Shown here piece by piece: positions 45,143 to 53,410 of a stretch of 64,000 nt of DNA. Each line of letters opens with the position of its first letter. Position 1 is the stretch's first letter. This DNA comes from Chlorobiota bacterium (GTDB lineage Bacteria > Bacteroidota > Ignavibacteria > OLB7). Location of the stretch: contig JAQBOZ010000034.1 in assembly GCA_028287785.1 (NCBI GenBank), positions 31,831-95,830 of the forward strand, read 5' to 3'. The position numbers were made by a program, and so were the translations under genes. The notes beneath the pieces were generated by a model that saw nothing but the letters and a program-made list of their open reading frames with translations, was not told where the DNA came from and did not search any database.

Positions 45143-46471
45143 ATGAGCCGAAGCGCGATCGCGCGAGCACTCGGCTCGCGTCTTTTCCTCCCCTCTCTCC
45201 TCGGCCTGGCGCTTCTTCTGCGGCTTGGCTGGGTCGCATGGGCATATGGCGATGGGGTCCGGCCGGTAAGCGATGCCGGATGGTACTTCCAGCGGGGAAT
45301 CGAGATGGCGCATGGCGCCGGATACGCCGTCGATGGCGCGCCGACGGCATACTGGCCGGTGGGATATCCCGCGTTTCTCGGGCTGCTGGTTGCCCTGTTT
45401 GGAACCTCCCCCCTGCCGGCGATGCTGGCGAATGTCGCGCTCCAGATCGGGATGATCGCGGCGACGCTCGGAATTGCGCGGAGAGTGACGGGATCGGAGA
45501 CGGCGGCGCGGCTCGCCGTGCTGATCCTGGCGGTTGCGCCGAACATGATCGCCTACAGCTCGCTGCTGCTGAGCGAATCGCTCTTTGTCATGCTGATGCT
45601 GGCCGCGCTTCTCCTCTTCCTGAAGGGGATCGACCGCGCGGGCTACGCGGCCGTGGCTGTCGCCGGGCTTCTCTTCGGGCTGGCCGCGCTGGTGAAGCCG
45701 CAGGCGATACCGATTCCGGCGGTCGTGCTGGCCGCGCTGCTGATCGGGCGACGGCGGGACGATCCGTTACGAACGTACCGGCGCTCAACGGCGTTGATCT
45801 ACGTCATCATGCTTGCGACCCTCCTCCCCTGGATGGCCCGCAACTACGGGCTGTTCGGCCGGTTCGGGATCATCTCGACGAACGACGGCATCAACCTGTT
45901 CATTGGCAACAATCCATCGGCGAACGGCACGTATCTGCTGAACGATACGCTGGAACGGGAGTATTTCGCGGCGCCCGACGAGCCAGCCCGCAACGGCAGA
46001 GCACGTGATATCGCCCTGCGGCATATCGCGGCGCATCCGCTGGCGACCCTGGCGCTGATCCCCCGCAAGCTCTGGTATCTCTACCGCGCCGATGCCGAGG
46101 GATTTTCATGGAACCAGCGGAGCCTTCCCGACCCCGCGTCGTCGGCAGGGCGGCGGCTGGATGTGCTGAAGATCATCTCGTTCGGCTACTGGATTCCGCT
46201 GCTGGGGGCGTGCCTGGGGGGAATGGCGGATATGTGGCGCCAACGAACTGAACGGTGGGGGGGAGCCCTCGGGGGGGCCATCATCCTCTACTTCACGCTG
46301 GTGCCGCTCGTCTTTTTCGGCGATGGACGATTTCATTTTCCCGTCATCCCCTGGATGGCGATCTACGCCGCGATGGTTATCGCTTCCAGGGTGCGCGGGG
46401 CACTGCCCCGCGCACCAGGAATTGCGCCCCTCCGGGGCTTGGGAAGATTCTTCCGCCAGCGCGGTGGATGA
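45143..46471 (+). CDS. Membrane glycosyltransferase, GT39/ArnT-like (PMT_2 family)
   Basis: The 442-residue protein has about ten TM helices. It resembles the PMT_2/ArnT-type polyprenyl-phosphate-sugar glycosyltransferases. After TM1 comes a periplasmic loop with SDAGWYFQRG (Asp at the expected catalytic place) and GAPTAYWPVGYPAFLGL. It also has LALLLRLGW and LLPWMARNYGLFGRFGIISTNDGINLFIGNNP. The last about 25 residues (VRGALPRAPGIAPLRGLG) are encoded by an inverted family A repeat, so the C-terminus is not native. The gene splits the transporter operon between its two ATPase genes. Its acceptor (lipid A, protein or glycan) is unknown. Confidence 0.75.
   Translation: MSRSAIARALGSRLFLPSLLGLALLLRLGWVAWAYGDGVRPVSDAGWYFQRGIEMAHGAGYAVDGAPTAYWPVGYPAFLGLLVALFGTSPLPAMLANVALQIGMIAATLGIARRVTGSETAARLAVLILAVAPNMIAYSSLLLSESLFVMLMLAALLLFLKGIDRAGYAAVAVAGLLFGLAALVKPQAIPIPAVVLAALLIGRRRDDPLRTYRRSTALIYVIMLATLLPWMARNYGLFGRFGIISTNDGINLFIGNNPSANGTYLLNDTLEREYFAAPDEPARNGRARDIALRHIAAHPLATLALIPRKLWYLYRADAEGFSWNQRSLPDPASSAGRRLDVLKIISFGYWIPLLGACLGGMADMWRQRTERWGGALGGAIILYFTLVPLVFFGDGRFHFPVIPWMAIYAAMVIASRVRGALPRAPGIAPLRGLGRFFRQRGG
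46391..46442. repeat. Palindromic repeat, family A (inverted copy 6, inside a coding 3' end)
   Basis: It starts GTGCGCGGGGCACTGCCCCG and ends TGCGCCCCTCCGGGGCTT, which is the reverse complement order of the copy at 45073-45123. It encodes the C-terminal tail of the glycosyltransferase. Confidence 0.85.
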
Positions 46472-46568
46472 CGTTGATCGGAGAATTGCTTCGAATAACG
46501 GACTGTTGAACAATGCCGCGGATGACGTTGGTCAACAGTCCGGTAAGCGCCCTTACATTGATATTTCT

Positions 46569-47624
46569 ATGACAGCATACGCAACACAGACGCACGCCGG
46601 CCCCTCCTCCAGCATGGAGCGTGGAAGCCTGTTGCTTGAGGTAAAGAATCTGAAGGTCCACTTCCCGGTTTTCGGCGGGTTCTTCCAGCGGAGAGTCGCG
46701 GCGGTCAAGGCGGTGGACGGCGTTTCCTTCAACATCTACCGGGGGGAGACGCTCGGCATGGTGGGGGAATCGGGATGCGGCAAGACCACGATAGGTCGCT
46801 CGCTGATCAACATCATCAAGGCGATGTCCCCGGATGCCGAGATTTCAGGGGAGATCCTCTATTATCTCCCCGACGGGAAGGTGGTCGATTTCGCGAAGCT
46901 CGGCAAATCGGCGATGCGCCCGTATCGGTCGCGAATCCAGATGATCTTCCAGGACCCCTATTCCTCGCTCAACCCCCGGATGACCGTTTCGCAGATCATT
47001 GAGGAGCCGTTGAGGATTCATACCAGAATGAGCCGGGAGGAGATGCGGAACCGCGTGGCGTGGCTGCTGGACAAGGTGGGGCTCCGCGCGGAGCAGGCAA
47101 GCCGTTTCCCGCACGAGTTCTCCGGCGGACAGCGGCAGCGGATCGGCATCGCCAGGGCTCTGGCGACCAACCCCGAGCTGATCATCTGCGACGAGCCTGT
47201 TTCCGCGCTCGATGTCTCCATCCAGGCGCAGGTGATCAACCTGATGCAGGATCTTCAGGATGAGCTGGGGCTCTCCTTCCTCTTTATCGCGCACGATCTC
47301 TCCGTGGTGGAGCATATCAGCAGCAAGATCGCGGTGATGTACCTGGGCCATATGGTGGAGTACGGCGAAAGCGAACAGGTCTACTTCGACCCGAGGCATC
47401 CCTACTCGCGCGCGCTCCTCTCGGCCGTTCCCGTCGCCGATCCCGACAGCAATCGCGCCGCCCGCGAAGTGCTGTCGGGGGATGTCCCCACCCCGCTCGC
47501 CAAGCCGAGCGGATGCCCTTTCCGCACCCGCTGCCCGCTGGCGGTCCCAAGCTGCGCCGACAACTTTCCGCCGTACGAGGAGAAGGCGCCGGGGCATTGG
47601 GTGGCCTGCCCGATCGTGCAGTAG
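46569..47624 (+). CDS. Peptide ABC transporter ATPase, OppF-like
   Basis: This is the second ATPase of the transporter, 351 residues from the ATG at 46569; an ATG at the MERGSLLLEVKNL segment is an alternative. It has VKNLKVHFPVFGGFFQRRVAAVKAVDGVSF, typical of OppF/DppF, Walker A GESGCGKTT, the signature FSGGQRQR and Walker B LIICDEPVSALD. The C-terminal motif is CPFRTRCP...C...C. The upstream part of the open frame is antisense-like reading of the glycosyltransferase gene. The separation from its operon partner by an inserted gene is the odd feature. Confidence 0.9.
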   Translation: MTAYATQTHAGPSSSMERGSLLLEVKNLKVHFPVFGGFFQRRVAAVKAVDGVSFNIYRGETLGMVGESGCGKTTIGRSLINIIKAMSPDAEISGEILYYLPDGKVVDFAKLGKSAMRPYRSRIQMIFQDPYSSLNPRMTVSQIIEEPLRIHTRMSREEMRNRVAWLLDKVGLRAEQASRFPHEFSGGQRQRIGIARALATNPELIICDEPVSALDVSIQAQVINLMQDLQDELGLSFLFIAHDLSVVEHISSKIAVMYLGHMVEYGESEQVYFDPRHPYSRALLSAVPVADPDSNRAAREVLSGDVPTPLAKPSGCPFRTRCPLAVPSCADNFPPYEEKAPGHWVACPIVQ

Positions 47625-47665
47625 AAATCGATATCATACACGTTCCCGAACAGGAGAAATCATCG

Positions 47666-48142
47666 ATGCGGCCACGGATGTTCTGCCTTGCCCTGATCAT
47701 CACGACTCTGGGAGCGGCCACGGCATCCGCTCAGAAGGCGGGAGCGGATATGCGGACGATGTATGTCGTGGTCGCCGATTCATCGAGCGATTATCAGAAA
47801 CTGCTCGGCGAGGCCCAGCACCTGAGCCAGTCGAGCGGGATACCATTCGACGCGCGCGATCTGATTTTCACAAAGGAAAAGGGTCTCCACTTCCCGGAAA
47901 ATGATTCCGATGAGATCTACGCCGGCGATTACCTCTGGCGACGCTTTGCCGATGAGTCGATATCGCTCGAACGGCGCTCGGCGTATTTCAACAACGTGAA
48001 GGAATCAGATCCCACGATGATCATCGTCGCCGGGATCTTCGAGACGAAGCGGAAGGCCGCGCAGGCGCTGGCGCGGATCAGCGGCCCGGCTCCCAGGGCA
48101 TTTATCCGCGCCACGAAGCTCTTCATGGGGTGCATGCACTGA
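47666..48142 (+). CDS. Exported hypothetical protein (158 aa)
   Basis: AGGAG lies ten bases before the ATG at 47666. A signal peptide (MRPRMFCLALIITTLGAATASAQ) is followed by an alpha/beta domain: MRTMYVVVADSSSDYQKLLGEAQHLSQ, then DPTMIIVAGIFETKRKAAQALARI and FIRATKLFMGC. The repeated pattern of a strand then a helix with a K-AAQALARI segment resembles the SPOR fold, which binds peptidoglycan. That is a suggestion only. It follows the OppF-like gene by 41 nt and may share its transcript. Confidence 0.6.
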   Translation: MRPRMFCLALIITTLGAATASAQKAGADMRTMYVVVADSSSDYQKLLGEAQHLSQSSGIPFDARDLIFTKEKGLHFPENDSDEIYAGDYLWRRFADESISLERRSAYFNNVKESDPTMIIVAGIFETKRKAAQALARISGPAPRAFIRATKLFMGCMH

Positions 48143-48194
48143 GCCGGCATCGTTCCGCCGGGATGCCCGCGCACGGCGCTGGCATTAATGCTCG

Positions 48195-49532
48195 TCACGT
48201 TTGATCAGGCCCGTGATCCCGCACCTGCACGGTGCGGTTGTAGAAACGTCCCTCGGGGAATTCGTTCGGATAGATCGCGTTCTTATCGGCCATGGGATGC
48301 GCCCGAATGGTTGTCGGGGGGGATTTCTTCACGGTCGCGCGGATATCCGCGGCCACCGCCGTCGCCCGTTCCCCGGAAAGGCGCGCCCCCTCCGCTCCGG
48401 CCTCCACGATATCGGCATATCCCATCACATCCACCTGTCCGCCCCATTGTTCGATATCGGGATAGACATATTCCCTCAGCACCCGCCGGTTGAGCGCCGT
48501 CAGGCCGGTCTGCCGGAACCCGAAGATCGTGATCGTATAATCCCGCTCGGCATTCCCCTCCTCAACCACCTCCACCGGGATGCTCAGATCATCGGAATGG
48601 AGCAGGGCGCCATCGCGGAGATGAACGGTCAGCCGTGCGATGAAGGGGGTGGAACGCGACGGAAAATCGTCAGACTCGGGATCGGGATTACCGTTTCTGG
48701 CCCATGACCACGCCGGAGAAACAGAATCGGCGATGCCGATGTTGCTCATCACATGCCACGGCTTTCCATCCCATATGATCTCAATCTCACGACTCGCCAC
48801 CAATGAATCGGGCACGCCGTTCCGCATCTGAAAGTACATCGTGTTCTGTATCGGTAATCGACGGAAATCGGCATCGACGACCGGCCTGATGATCTCCCAG
48901 TCGGCCGAGCTGATCTCCACGCGACGGTTTTCCGCGATGCCGAGCGGATCATGGCGATCGGAGGGGATTTCGGGGAGGCCACGCGACGTGACGGCGATGC
49001 GCGACTGATCGATCCCCCAGATATCGGTGAGATACTTCGCGATGTTCTCGGCGCGTCTCGACGACAACTCCCGCGTCTCGCCGGCCGCCGTTTCCGCCGA
49101 GTTGCAGCCGGTGACGGTGATCCGCGCATCGGGATACTTCCGCATCCTGAAGCCGATGATGTTCAGCAGTTGATAGTACTTCTGAAACGTCCCGCCGGGG
49201 ATGGCCGTGTCCGCGAACCCAGCGGTTCCCGCGGGATCGGTCAGCGTGACGTAGCGGCTCGCGATCTCCGCGCTTCCGCCATCGAAGAAGAGGGCGAATG
49301 CAGGGGGATAGAGTTCGATTTGACGGTATTCCTCTATCAGCAGCCCCCTGTGGGACTCCATATGAGCCGGCCTGGATGGGGAATCATTTACCACGTATTC
49401 CCAGGCCGGGAAGATAAACGCCAGCTCCGGCCGCGGCCCGCCCTCCCGGGCGGCGGCTGTGGTCGGGGGAAGGAGAAGAATCATCACGGAAAACAACAAC
49501 AGGGAGAAATCCCTCCGATGATATCTCTTCAT
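48195..49532 (-). CDS. OmpA-like domain protein, exported
   Basis: The 445-residue protein starts at ATG 49532 with a signal peptide (RRDFSLLLFSVMILLLPPTTAAA). The frame continues upstream to 49748 without a start supported by a signal. A first OmpA-like domain (about 110-215) has ITVTGCNSAE...LSSRRAENIAKYLTDIWGI and ENRRVEI, the pattern that binds meso-diaminopimelate in peptidoglycan. A beta-rich middle (about 225-345) follows. A second degenerate OmpA-like domain closes it (VDVMGYADIVEAG..GERATAVAADIR), ending PNEFPEGRFYNRTVQV. It probably links the outer membrane to peptidoglycan. It shares its C-terminus with the next upstream gene. Confidence 0.72.
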   Translation of the reverse strand: MKRYHRRDFSLLLFSVMILLLPPTTAAAREGGPRPELAFIFPAWEYVVNDSPSRPAHMESHRGLLIEEYRQIELYPPAFALFFDGGSAEIASRYVTLTDPAGTAGFADTAIPGGTFQKYYQLLNIIGFRMRKYPDARITVTGCNSAETAAGETRELSSRRAENIAKYLTDIWGIDQSRIAVTSRGLPEIPSDRHDPLGIAENRRVEISSADWEIIRPVVDADFRRLPIQNTMYFQMRNGVPDSLVASREIEIIWDGKPWHVMSNIGIADSVSPAWSWARNGNPDPESDDFPSRSTPFIARLTVHLRDGALLHSDDLSIPVEVVEEGNAERDYTITIFGFRQTGLTALNRRVLREYVYPDIEQWGGQVDVMGYADIVEAGAEGARLSGERATAVAADIRATVKKSPPTTIRAHPMADKNAIYPNEFPEGRFYNRTVQVRDHGPDQT

Positions 49533-49585
49533 ATCTGCCGATCCGTGCTGATTGTTCGATGGGGAGGAACCTGGCGCGTGGGCTC

Positions 49586-50062
49586 TTATCGGCCGGGCTG
49601 GCCGGGCGGCGGCGTCACATACACCAGCACTGTCCGGTTGTAGAAACGTCCCTCCGGGTACTCGTTGGAATAGGGGGCATCGGCCCGCCCCATCCCCTGG
49701 CTGTTCAACACGGTTCCATCGGATGCCTGCGCGTACTCCTTCATCCATCGCGCCACGCCGAACGCCCGCTGCGTGGAGAGGAGGAGATCGTGATCGTCGT
49801 TGCCGATGATATCGCTGTAGCCGACCACCGAAACCTGCGAGCCGGGGGCGATATCGGGGAGGACATACTCCTGAAGGATTCTCCGGTTGAGAGTGCCGAG
49901 CCGTGGGCTGTCGATATCGAACAGGATGAGAGAATATCGCGAGACATCATCACGGCGAGCGGGCACCTGCGCCGAAAGAGTCCCCGCCAGAAAGAATCCG
50001 GCGATGGCGATCGGGATGATGATAAGCCTGGAAAGCGGGCGAATGCTGGATGGCATGTTCAT
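49586..50062 (-). CDS. Small OmpA-like exported protein, paralogue of its neighbour
   Basis: The 158-residue product from ATG 50062 has GGAG upstream and a signal peptide (LIIIPIAIAGFFLAGTLSAQ). Its single domain matches the C-terminal domain of the neighbour at 48195-49532: NRRILQEYVLPDIAPGSQVSVVGYSDIIGNDD, then STQRAFGVARWMKEYA and NEYPEGRFYNRTVLVYV. It appears to be a stand-alone copy of that domain, 53 nt upstream on the same strand, so the two are probably one operon. Confidence 0.7.
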   Translation of the reverse strand: MNMPSSIRPLSRLIIIPIAIAGFFLAGTLSAQVPARRDDVSRYSLILFDIDSPRLGTLNRRILQEYVLPDIAPGSQVSVVGYSDIIGNDDHDLLLSTQRAFGVARWMKEYAQASDGTVLNSQGMGRADAPYSNEYPEGRFYNRTVLVYVTPPPGQPGR

Positions 50063-50167
50063 AAGGATGCTCCATGACCTCTGGAATTCCGGCCCCCGTT
50101 GCGGGAGGCCGCGCGGTTTCCAGAGAGACGGCTGGTGATGGAACCGCATCACCGGCGGCGCGGCAAT

Positions 50168-50196
50168 AAAAAAGGCGGGGCCTTGTGAGCCCCGCC
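50168..50196 (-). terminator. Textbook intrinsic terminator
   Basis: Arms GGCGGGGC (50174-50181) and GCCCCGCC (50189-50196) are followed on the minus strand by TTTTTTATT. It ends the Cys-rich lipoprotein gene. Confidence 0.85.
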
Positions 50197-50252
50197 CTGC
50201 TGGATCGAACGATGTAGTCGATCAGCGACGATGAATGTATTGAAGGGCGCCG

Positions 50253-52043
50253 CTATTCCTTGACGATCCGAATAGTCTCAGTGATCGCGCGGCAGTCGGT
50301 CATCGTAAAGGTAACCGTCTTCGAGTGGAACCCGCTCTTGCTGTAGGTGACCGTGAAGGTCGCGTGGCCGCACAGCTCGTTCCGCGTGTAGTTGCCATCG
50401 GCGTTGGTTGTTCCCTGGGCAACGGTGACTCCGTTCCGGACGATCGTCACGTTGACCCCTGAGAGCCATCCACCCTCGGCGACCGAGCTATCCTTCACGC
50501 GGAAGGTCATGCTGCCGTTGCAGCAACTGTCGGCGGGAGGCGTGGTCTCGGCAAGGAGCTTCCGGGTGGTCTCGTAGGTGCCGTTGCAGCCGATCGTGAA
50601 GGTGAACTCCACGGCGTGATAATGATCCTTGGTGATGTTGATCGTGTACGTTCCGGCGCAGAGTCCTTCCAGCACCACGCGGCCATCGCCGTTGGTGGTG
50701 GTTGTGCTGCGGACCGTGCCGCCACTGGAGAGCCTGACCGAAGCGCCGCTCAGCACCGCGTTCGTCGTGGAATCGCGGGCGATGATCGTGGCCCGGCCGT
50801 GGCAGCAGCTATCGTTGTTCGGCGTGGTCTCGGCAAGGAGCTTCCGGGTGGTCTCGTAGGTGCCGTTGCAGCCGATCGTGAAGGTGAACTCCACGTGATG
50901 ATAATGATCCTTGCTGATATCGATGGTGTACGTTCCGGCGCAGAGACCTTCCAGCACCACGCGGCCATCGCCGTTGGCGGTGGATGTGCTGCGGAGCGTG
51001 CCGCCGCTGTAGAACCTGACCGTTGCGCCGCTCAGCACCGCGTTCGTCGTGGAATCGCGGGCAATGATCGTGGCCCGGCCGTGGCAGCATGAATCATCGT
51101 TGTGAGGCGTGGTAACGTGGCCGAGGCGACGGTCGGTATAGACCGAATCGTTGCAGGTCACCGTGACGGTGAACTCCACCGTGCGATATCCCTCACGCAC
51201 GATCCTGACATTGTACGTGCCGGCGCAGACTTCGCGGAAGATCGCTCCATCGCCATTGCTGACAAGCGTGCGTGCATTGCCGCCGGTCTTGTTGATCCGG
51301 ATGCTCGCGCCGGAAAGGGAGGCGCCGCTCGCGGAATCCTTTGCGACGATTCTCAGTTTGCCGTTGCAGCAGGTGTCATCGTGATGCTCGTTCCCCGGAA
51401 CCGCGTTCATATGGAACTCGATCAGCGTGGAATCGCAGCCGTGAACGTTGATTCCGCCCCGCTCCACCACCGTATAGCCGGTCTTCGCGATGCGGAGGTT
51501 GAACTCGCCGTTGCAGATATTGGTAAACGTGACCCGTCCGTTGGAATCGGTGGTGCCGATCACCACGACATCGTTTCCGCGACGGAGGCGAACCTCGACG
51601 CCGCCGAGGCGGGTATTGTGCTCGCCGCCGCTCACCTGAATCGTCAGGCGGGCGCAGCAGCTATCGGCATGCGACATATGGAGAACGATACCATCGTTGC
51701 CGCCGGCGGAGCTGACAAGCTCCTGGACGCTCGATGTGAAGGTCTTGAACTCCCCGTGGCTGATGCGGATCTTCACGGAGGGATCGGCCGTTACTCCCGA
51801 AAGAGAGAAGGCGCCCTGATCGTTGGTGGTATCCAACGCGAGGCGGATGTCCGATGCGCTCAGCGCCTCGACCACGGCCCCCGGCACGATGTTCCCTAAC
51901 TCGTCAGTCAGGCTGCCGGACACAACAGTCTTGCTGGCTGGGTTGTTGACTCCGGCCGGATTCTGATCCTTGCAGGCGCTCACGAAGAAACAGAGGAGCG
52001 CGAACAGTGGAAGAAACCGACGGAGAGAGAGTAGCGTTCTCAT
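50253..52043 (-). CDS. Lipoprotein of five Cys-Cys carboxypeptidase-regulatory-like repeats
   Basis: The 596-residue lipoprotein (lipobox CFFVSAC-KDQ) has a first CarboxypepD_reg-like domain (VSGSLTDELGNIVPGAVVEAL). Five repeats of about 94 residues follow, each opening D-S/T-C-C-x-G/A. Each carries a mid Cys (EVCAGTY, GLCAGTY and similar) and a late Cys (IGCNGT, VTCNDS). Each unit looks like a small beta-sandwich probably held by two disulfides. Two central units are almost identical in DNA, with a 282-nt period (50539 against 50821), which indicates recent duplication. GGAG precedes the ATG at 52043. It is probably a surface structural or adhesive protein. Confidence 0.75.
   Translation of the reverse strand: MRTLLSLRRFLPLFALLCFFVSACKDQNPAGVNNPASKTVVSGSLTDELGNIVPGAVVEALSASDIRLALDTTNDQGAFSLSGVTADPSVKIRISHGEFKTFTSSVQELVSSAGGNDGIVLHMSHADSCCARLTIQVSGGEHNTRLGGVEVRLRRGNDVVVIGTTDSNGRVTFTNICNGEFNLRIAKTGYTVVERGGINVHGCDSTLIEFHMNAVPGNEHHDDTCCNGKLRIVAKDSASGASLSGASIRINKTGGNARTLVSNGDGAIFREVCAGTYNVRIVREGYRTVEFTVTVTCNDSVYTDRRLGHVTTPHNDDSCCHGRATIIARDSTTNAVLSGATVRFYSGGTLRSTSTANGDGRVVLEGLCAGTYTIDISKDHYHHVEFTFTIGCNGTYETTRKLLAETTPNNDSCCHGRATIIARDSTTNAVLSGASVRLSSGGTVRSTTTTNGDGRVVLEGLCAGTYTINITKDHYHAVEFTFTIGCNGTYETTRKLLAETTPPADSCCNGSMTFRVKDSSVAEGGWLSGVNVTIVRNGVTVAQGTTNADGNYTRNELCGHATFTVTYSKSGFHSKTVTFTMTDCRAITETIRIVKE
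50539..51105. repeat. 282-nt tandem DNA repeat inside the Cys-rich lipoprotein gene
   Basis: The segment beginning GGCGTGGTCTCGGCAAGGAG at 50539 recurs at 50821 with only scattered substitutions over most of its length. A diverged third unit begins near 51106. The period corresponds to 94 codons. Confidence 0.85.
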
Positions 52044-52218
52044 AGAATGTCTCCGAAATGAAAGTTGAAATATGATTGCTTTGCGAGTTAGAAGCTTGAC
52101 ACCCGGCAACCCCGGTAATCCTGGACCTCATGAAGGGCGCCAGAGCTTGGAGGCAGGAGTGGAACACATTACCCCCGGCCCGGTTACAGTGGGCTCCTAA
52201 AAAAAATCAATCGCGCGA

Positions 52219-53190
52219 TCAATTCCCCAGCGCCAGCGTGGCGGCACCGATCAGCGCGCTGTCGTGCCCGAGCCTCGCCCCCTCGATTCGTATCCGGCCG
52301 AGCGGCATGTAGGTGCCGTGATCCCGGAGCCTTCGTCGCACCGGCTCCAGCAGATATTCCCCCGCCTGCGCCACCCCCCCGCCCAGCACAACGATCTGTG
52401 GCGCCAGGATGTGGATGATCGACCCGACGCCGATCGCGATATACTCCGCGGTTCCCTCCCAGATCTCCGCCGCGAGACGATCCCCTTCATGTGCGGCGCG
52501 GAGCACGAGCGCGGAGGTGATCATGCCGGGGTCATCGCCGGCCAGCCTCCGGAGAATCGCGCCGTCGCCCGGCGATGCCTCCAGCGCCTCGCGCGCCCGG
52601 CGGGCCGTGGATGTGCCGCTCGCCATCATCTCCAGGCAGCCGCGATTGCCGCAGGGGCAGCGCGGCCCCCCCGTCTGCACGGTGATATGCCCAACCTCCC
52701 CCGCCGCCGAGCCGATCCCGTGAAGCAGCTTTCCCCCAACGATGATCCCGCCGCCGATGCCGGTGCTGATCGTCAGATAGACCATATCGTGGACCTCCCA
52801 GCCGCCCCAGCGATGCTCCGCCAGGGCGCCCAGATTGGCATCGTTGTCCAGGGCTGCCGGCGCTCCCAGCTCCGCTGCCATGCGCCCGGCCAGGGGAACG
52901 TTGATCCAGCCGGGGAGATGCGGGAAGTTCACCACCGTTCCGGACACATGATCCAGCGGCCCGCCGATGGAGATGCCGATCGCTGAAAGGCGCACGCCAT
53001 CCCCTCCGAGAAGCTCGCGCGACATCGTCAGCAGGCGCGGTATCACCACCTCCGGCGTTCCCGGCGGCGGCACCGGCTCCTTGATAATCCGCGCCAGCCG
53101 TCCGGTTTTTGCAAAATCGTCGCGGCCGGCCACGCCGAGTGCCAGTTTTGTGCCGCCGATATCCATCGCGAGGATCATGGGATCATTCAT
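52219..53190 (-). CDS. ROK-family sugar kinase, probable glucokinase
   Basis: ROK kinases phosphorylate glucose or related hexoses with ATP. The 323-residue product has the N-terminal ATP motif AMDIGGTKLALGV, the sugar-binding GWINVPL and DNDANLGALAEH (catalytic Asp), then STGIGGGIIVGGKLLHG. The ROK zinc motif CPCGNRGCLE is present. There is no N-terminal HTH, so it is a kinase rather than a NagC-type repressor. The ATG at 53190 (MNDPMILAMDIGG) is preferred. The upstream frame crosses the 29-bp palindrome at 53221-53249. Confidence 0.88.
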   Translation of the reverse strand: MNDPMILAMDIGGTKLALGVAGRDDFAKTGRLARIIKEPVPPPGTPEVVIPRLLTMSRELLGGDGVRLSAIGISIGGPLDHVSGTVVNFPHLPGWINVPLAGRMAAELGAPAALDNDANLGALAEHRWGGWEVHDMVYLTISTGIGGGIIVGGKLLHGIGSAAGEVGHITVQTGGPRCPCGNRGCLEMMASGTSTARRAREALEASPGDGAILRRLAGDDPGMITSALVLRAAHEGDRLAAEIWEGTAEYIAIGVGSIIHILAPQIVVLGGGVAQAGEYLLEPVRRRLRDHGTYMPLGRIRIEGARLGHDSALIGAATLALGN

Positions 53191-53220
53191 GGAGTATGAT
53201 TGTTTGTCGTTGTCGGGGCG

Positions 53221-53249
53221 GTCGGGGGCGGTTTCAAACCGCCCCCGAC
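53221..53249. repeat. 29-bp palindrome, second copy
   Basis: It is identical to 1595-1623 except for the central base (C instead of A). It lies between divergent genes: the ROK kinase on the minus strand, starting 53190, and the ABC ATPase on the plus strand, starting 53411. A terminator role for either is therefore not expected there. Confidence 0.8.
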
Positions 53250-53410
53250 AAACTAGCAAATCATCGCGGTTTTTCCCCCGCTGTCGGTGTAACTTGCCGG
53301 GGAACACTATCAATCTTCCCAGAGCGCGAGCGATTTTGATCCATCGAGCGCTGGTCAGGGCTTTTCAACTCTCCCCGAGAGCCCCGCTCCGCATCCCCCC
53401 GGACGGCACT

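Noticed and set aside
44320..46568. Reading the OppF-like gene from the upstream open frame at 46323
   Set aside because: That extension would translate the glycosyltransferase 3' end and a repeat in another frame; the family N-terminus starts near 46569.
50539..51105. Tandem repeat that might be a CRISPR-like array
   Set aside because: The period is 282 nt, inside a coding frame, with no short identical repeats or variable spacers.
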